Positions 12,572 to 15,174 of a stretch of DNA of 15,174 nt are shown here, one piece after another. This stretch comes from Deltaproteobacteria bacterium RBG_16_54_18 (GTDB lineage: Bacteria; Desulfobacterota; B13-G15; RBG-16-54-18). The stretch's first letter is position 1. Every line of letters begins with the position of its first letter. The stretch covers positions 19,248 to 34,421 of the forward strand of contig MGQT01000100.1 in NCBI GenBank assembly GCA_001797935.1, read 5' to 3'. The translations under genes and the position numbers were made by a program. Under the pieces are notes generated by a model, which searched no databases, was not told the DNA's origin, and saw nothing but the letters and a program-made list of their open reading frames with translations.

Positions 12572-14464
12572 TCATTTCCCGATCTGGCGGATCTTTCCCC
12601 CGGTGACCGTGAGGAGAAAGAGATTCCTCATCCCCTCCTTTTCCGCCGTGAAACCCGTCAGCCCCGTGGCGCCATTATATTCCTTGAAGGAGAGGAGGGA
12701 ATCCGGGGTTATGATCCCCCTGCTGTTGAGGGTCCTGACGATAAAAAGGGTCGTATCAAAACTCAACGCCTCTAACAGGGTGGGGGCAGAATGAAAGGTC
12801 GCTTCAAAATCCTCTGTAAAGGAACGCACTGCGGGTGAAGGGCTATCTTTAAAAAAACCGTCGACGAAAACGGCCCCCTCGACGAACTGCTCGCTGTCGC
12901 GAATAAGCTCCGGCGCATTCCAGCTGTTGTTTCCTAATAGCTGGACCCCTCGGATGTCATGGTAGGCAAGCTGCGGGACGATGAGGTTGAGGCGGTTGAC
13001 GTCATCGGGGATAAAAATGGCCTTAAAATCAACGACGGCCTGGGCCCGCTTTTTCGACCCTTGCGGCACCGTATACCGTACGATGCCCTTGATGACCGCC
13101 CCAAAATCCATTTGCGTATCGGCGTAGGCGGCACTTCTCACCACGCTTCCCCCTAAACGCTCCACCTCTTGCTGGAAGAGGTTTTTAAAGGTGACGCCGT
13201 AGGCGTTATTGGGATACAGCACGGCGTAGGAGCGTATCCCGAGGTCCCGCACGGCGTATTGAACGAGGGTCTTTACCTGCAACGCATTGGTGATCGAATT
13301 TTGAAAAACATAGGCCCGCCTCTGCGCAATCCCGGGGGCAGGGCTCAGCGTTATCAGGGGTACCCGCCGTGCCTCCGCTTCTTCCGCAGCCGCCAACGCG
13401 GTTTGATTGCGCAGCGGGCCGATTATGGCGAAGACCTTGTCCTTTTCCGCCAGGGCCCTGACACCCTCGCGGGCACGGGCAGGATTTCCTTGATCATCCC
13501 ATACGACCACTCGTATGCGAGACGCACCCTCCGGGGGGCGGAAGGCGCCGATGGCCAACTGGATGCCGTGCAGCGCCTTCGTGCCGTATAACTGATCTTT
13601 ACCCGTAAGGGGGAGGATACAGCCGAGTGCTATTTCCTTGCCGACACCTATCTGCATCTCCCGCCACAGGGCCTCCAAGCGAGGATAGAAGTCTTCCCCT
13701 TTGGCCTCTTTCATGGCCTGCTGGAGTAGGGCCTCTGCCTCTTTGCCCTTCCCTTTTCGAAAAGTTACCTGGGCACGCCTATATTTGGCGTACTCCGCAA
13801 TAAAGGTGCCGGGATAACCCTCTTCGATCTCCTGATAGGTAGATGCCGGCAGGTCTTGGTCCAAGACGGCAATGATCTTGGCGCGTACCCCGTCTCTTAC
13901 GGCAGCAGGGGCCTCGCGGCGGGCCCGCGCATACCACGAAAGGGCTTCCAGGGGCTCGCCCAAAGCGGCATAGCACTCCCCCAAGAACACAAGGATCTGC
14001 CCCCGCTGCTGGGGGCGGTCTTCTACTGCAGCAAAGACCTGGCGGGCGAGCTGTAGGGCATCTTTATATTGGCCCGTACCGTAATAACACCGGGCCAACG
14101 CCCACTGACCATTCTGCACATGAGGGCTTGAGGGAAAATAACTGATCAGCCTTTCAAACTGGATGGCGGCAACTTTATATTCGCGCTTCTGCAGGTAGCT
14201 GTCACCCAAATAATAGAGGGCGTCATCGGTGAGCGAGGTGCGGGGATTTTGGATAATGAAGTCTTGGAAGTGTTGTATCGCCTTATCGAGATCACCCCGC
14301 GTGTATTCACTATAAGCGCTTTTATACCGCTTTTCCACGGCATCGGGCAGGGACACCTCTTCTCTGGCCGCATCTTCTTTGATTGTCGGCGCCGTCACAC
14401 ACCCATAACTCAGGAAAGAAAATATGCAGCAGAACAGAATCCATATCGTCATTTTACGTAACAC
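12572..14464 (-). CDS. TPR plus periplasmic-binding-protein lipoprotein (LpoA-like penicillin-binding-protein activator family)
   Basis: The 630-residue product begins with a lipoprotein signal (MLRKMTIWILFCCIFSFLSYGC) with the lipid-modified Cys at about residue 22. Residues 40-270 are helical repeats of the TPR/YbgF-YfiO kind (AYSEYTRGDLDKAIQHFQDF, then ALYYLGDSYLQKREYKVAA, then ARCYYGTGQYKDALQLA). From about residue 275 a type 1 periplasmic-binding fold starts (IALGCILPLTGKDQLYGTKA, then FAIIGPLRNQTALAAAEEAE, then YAVLYPNNAYGVTFKNLFQQ). This architecture is that of LpoA-like activators of peptidoglycan synthases and of branched-chain-amino-acid-type binding proteins; the activator role is an inference. 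GTG at 14464 is the best start: AGGAGG lies 9 bases before it. An ATG at 14452 is too far from that site, and a TTG at 14515 overlaps hpt. It follows hpt by 47 bases, with no ABC transporter genes nearby. Confidence 0.82.
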   Translation of the reverse strand: MLRKMTIWILFCCIFSFLSYGCVTAPTIKEDAAREEVSLPDAVEKRYKSAYSEYTRGDLDKAIQHFQDFIIQNPRTSLTDDALYYLGDSYLQKREYKVAAIQFERLISYFPSSPHVQNGQWALARCYYGTGQYKDALQLARQVFAAVEDRPQQRGQILVFLGECYAALGEPLEALSWYARARREAPAAVRDGVRAKIIAVLDQDLPASTYQEIEEGYPGTFIAEYAKYRRAQVTFRKGKGKEAEALLQQAMKEAKGEDFYPRLEALWREMQIGVGKEIALGCILPLTGKDQLYGTKALHGIQLAIGAFRPPEGASRIRVVVWDDQGNPARAREGVRALAEKDKVFAIIGPLRNQTALAAAEEAEARRVPLITLSPAPGIAQRRAYVFQNSITNALQVKTLVQYAVRDLGIRSYAVLYPNNAYGVTFKNLFQQEVERLGGSVVRSAAYADTQMDFGAVIKGIVRYTVPQGSKKRAQAVVDFKAIFIPDDVNRLNLIVPQLAYHDIRGVQLLGNNSWNAPELIRDSEQFVEGAVFVDGFFKDSPSPAVRSFTEDFEATFHSAPTLLEALSFDTTLFIVRTLNSRGIITPDSLLSFKEYNGATGLTGFTAEKEGMRNLFLLTVTGGKIRQIGK

Positions 14465-14511
14465 GTTACGAAACCTCCTGATCCTTGTTTCTTTGTGATA
14501 GCGTATCCATC

Positions 14512-15030
14512 TCAATCAATGACGCATATATCGGGCAAGGTTCGATACCGTTCATTGAAATCTATACCGTACCCCACGATAAATCCATCGTCTATAGCGA
14601 ACCCCGTATAGTCGACCGTTACCTCTATCTTCCGCCGGAATCTTTTATCCACCAGGGCGCACACCCGGAGGGAAGACGGATTATGCGTACGGAGGTGATC
14701 CATGAGAAATTTGAGGCTCAAGCCGGTATCGACGATATCTTCGACAATAAGAACGTCTTTCCCCGCTAACGTGATCTCGACGTCTTTTTTTACCACCACT
14801 TCGCCTGAAGACTCCTTACGCGACCCATAGCTCGCAAGCCGCACAAAGTCTATCTCCCCGGGGATCGTCAGATCTCTGATCAAATCGGCCAAAAAAACAA
14901 AGGCGCCTTTCAACACCCCGACGAGGACAAGCTGCTTGTCCGCATAGTCGGCGGATATCTCCCGGGCCAGCCTGGCTACGGTCTCTGCAATATCTTCTCT
15001 TGAAAAAAGGGGTTTTAGTTCTTCCGTCAC
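14512..15030 (-). CDS. hpt: Hypoxanthine phosphoribosyltransferase
   Basis: This purine-salvage enzyme joins hypoxanthine (and usually guanine) to PRPP, giving IMP or GMP. The 172-residue product is of normal bacterial length. It shows the PPi-binding loop VGVLKGAFVF (Lys41-Gly42), the flexible-loop region LASYGSRKESSG, the PRPP-binding motif VLIVEDIVDTGLSL (Glu97, Asp98, Asp101), and the base-binding segments LVDKRFRRK and FIVGYGIDFNERYR. The start is a GTG at 15030, with GGGAG 5 bases upstream; no ATG lies near. In many bacteria hpt sits beside tilS and ftsH, but here it leads the LpoA-like gene. Confidence 0.93.
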   Translation of the reverse strand: MTEELKPLFSREDIAETVARLAREISADYADKQLVLVGVLKGAFVFLADLIRDLTIPGEIDFVRLASYGSRKESSGEVVVKKDVEITLAGKDVLIVEDIVDTGLSLKFLMDHLRTHNPSSLRVCALVDKRFRRKIEVTVDYTGFAIDDGFIVGYGIDFNERYRTLPDICVID

Positions 15031-15095
15031 CTTATCTCCCTTGCCGACTCCTCATCAACCAACAGCATGCTGCTGCATCACGCTGCTGCTCATGC

Positions 15096-15125
15096 AGTAT
15101 AAATTTTTCTTTATCATAAAGTCAA
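15096..15125 (-). promoter_or_regulatory. Probable sigma70-type promoter of hpt
   Basis: On the minus strand TTGACT (15125-15120) is followed after 18 bases by TATACT (15101-15096); each hexamer matches 5 of 6 of the consensus. The expected transcript would have a leader of about 55-60 bases before the GTG start at 15030. Confidence 0.6.
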
Positions 15126-15174
15126 GGGCAGCAGAAGCAGGGATGACATTCTTCTCTATTTTTGGTATCGTTCC

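Overview
The window reads as a core-genome segment of a Gram-negative bacterium, most likely of the former Deltaproteobacteria (Desulfobacterota-like). Three things point there: LPS-assembly genes (lptE, lptD) show an outer membrane; the neighbourhoods lptE-holA, rplM-rpsI-argC and accD-folC-lptD recall gene orders I know from Geobacter-like and Syntrophobacter-like genomes; and base composition is balanced, a little above 50% GC. The lineage is an inference from gene content, not from a phylogeny. No transposase, integrase, tRNA, rRNA or CRISPR array was seen.

Left end (1-1386, + strand): the 3' part of lptE is followed, 3 bases after its stop, by holA (DNA polymerase III delta). holA has no usable ATG, GTG or TTG start and probably begins at a CTG. 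A short array of degenerate 33-bp tandem repeats (about 1391-1510) lies between holA and a convergent gene for a secreted protein of unknown function (1567-2208, - strand), which has its own clear sigma70-type promoter.

Middle (2335-9868, - strand): one tight run of seven genes, read right to left: a metallo-beta-lactamase-fold hydrolase like class II cyclic-nucleotide phosphodiesterases, accD, folC, lptD, rfbA, rfbC, rfbB. Gaps are 31 bp or less, or the genes overlap, so this looks like one transcription unit with a promoter near 9912-9939. It joins fatty-acid supply, folate metabolism, LPS export and dTDP-sugar synthesis. lptD carries a -1 frameshift near 5056-5067 that separates its last ~160 codons. 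No rmlD gene for the last step to dTDP-L-rhamnose is present.

Right part (10107-15174, - strand): hpt and a TPR plus periplasmic-binding-protein lipoprotein (LpoA-like) are followed by rplM-rpsI with their own promoter and a strong intrinsic terminator, then argC. The 468-bp gap between rpsI and argC contains a nested set of inverted repeats (11262-11330 and 11343-11517) not explained by any gene; it is the main non-coding structure in the window and may be a miniature mobile element or a structured leader RNA.

No wholly new multi-gene system is evident. The items most worth a second look are the structured rpsI-argC gap, the lptD frameshift, the CTG start of holA and the 33-bp repeat array.
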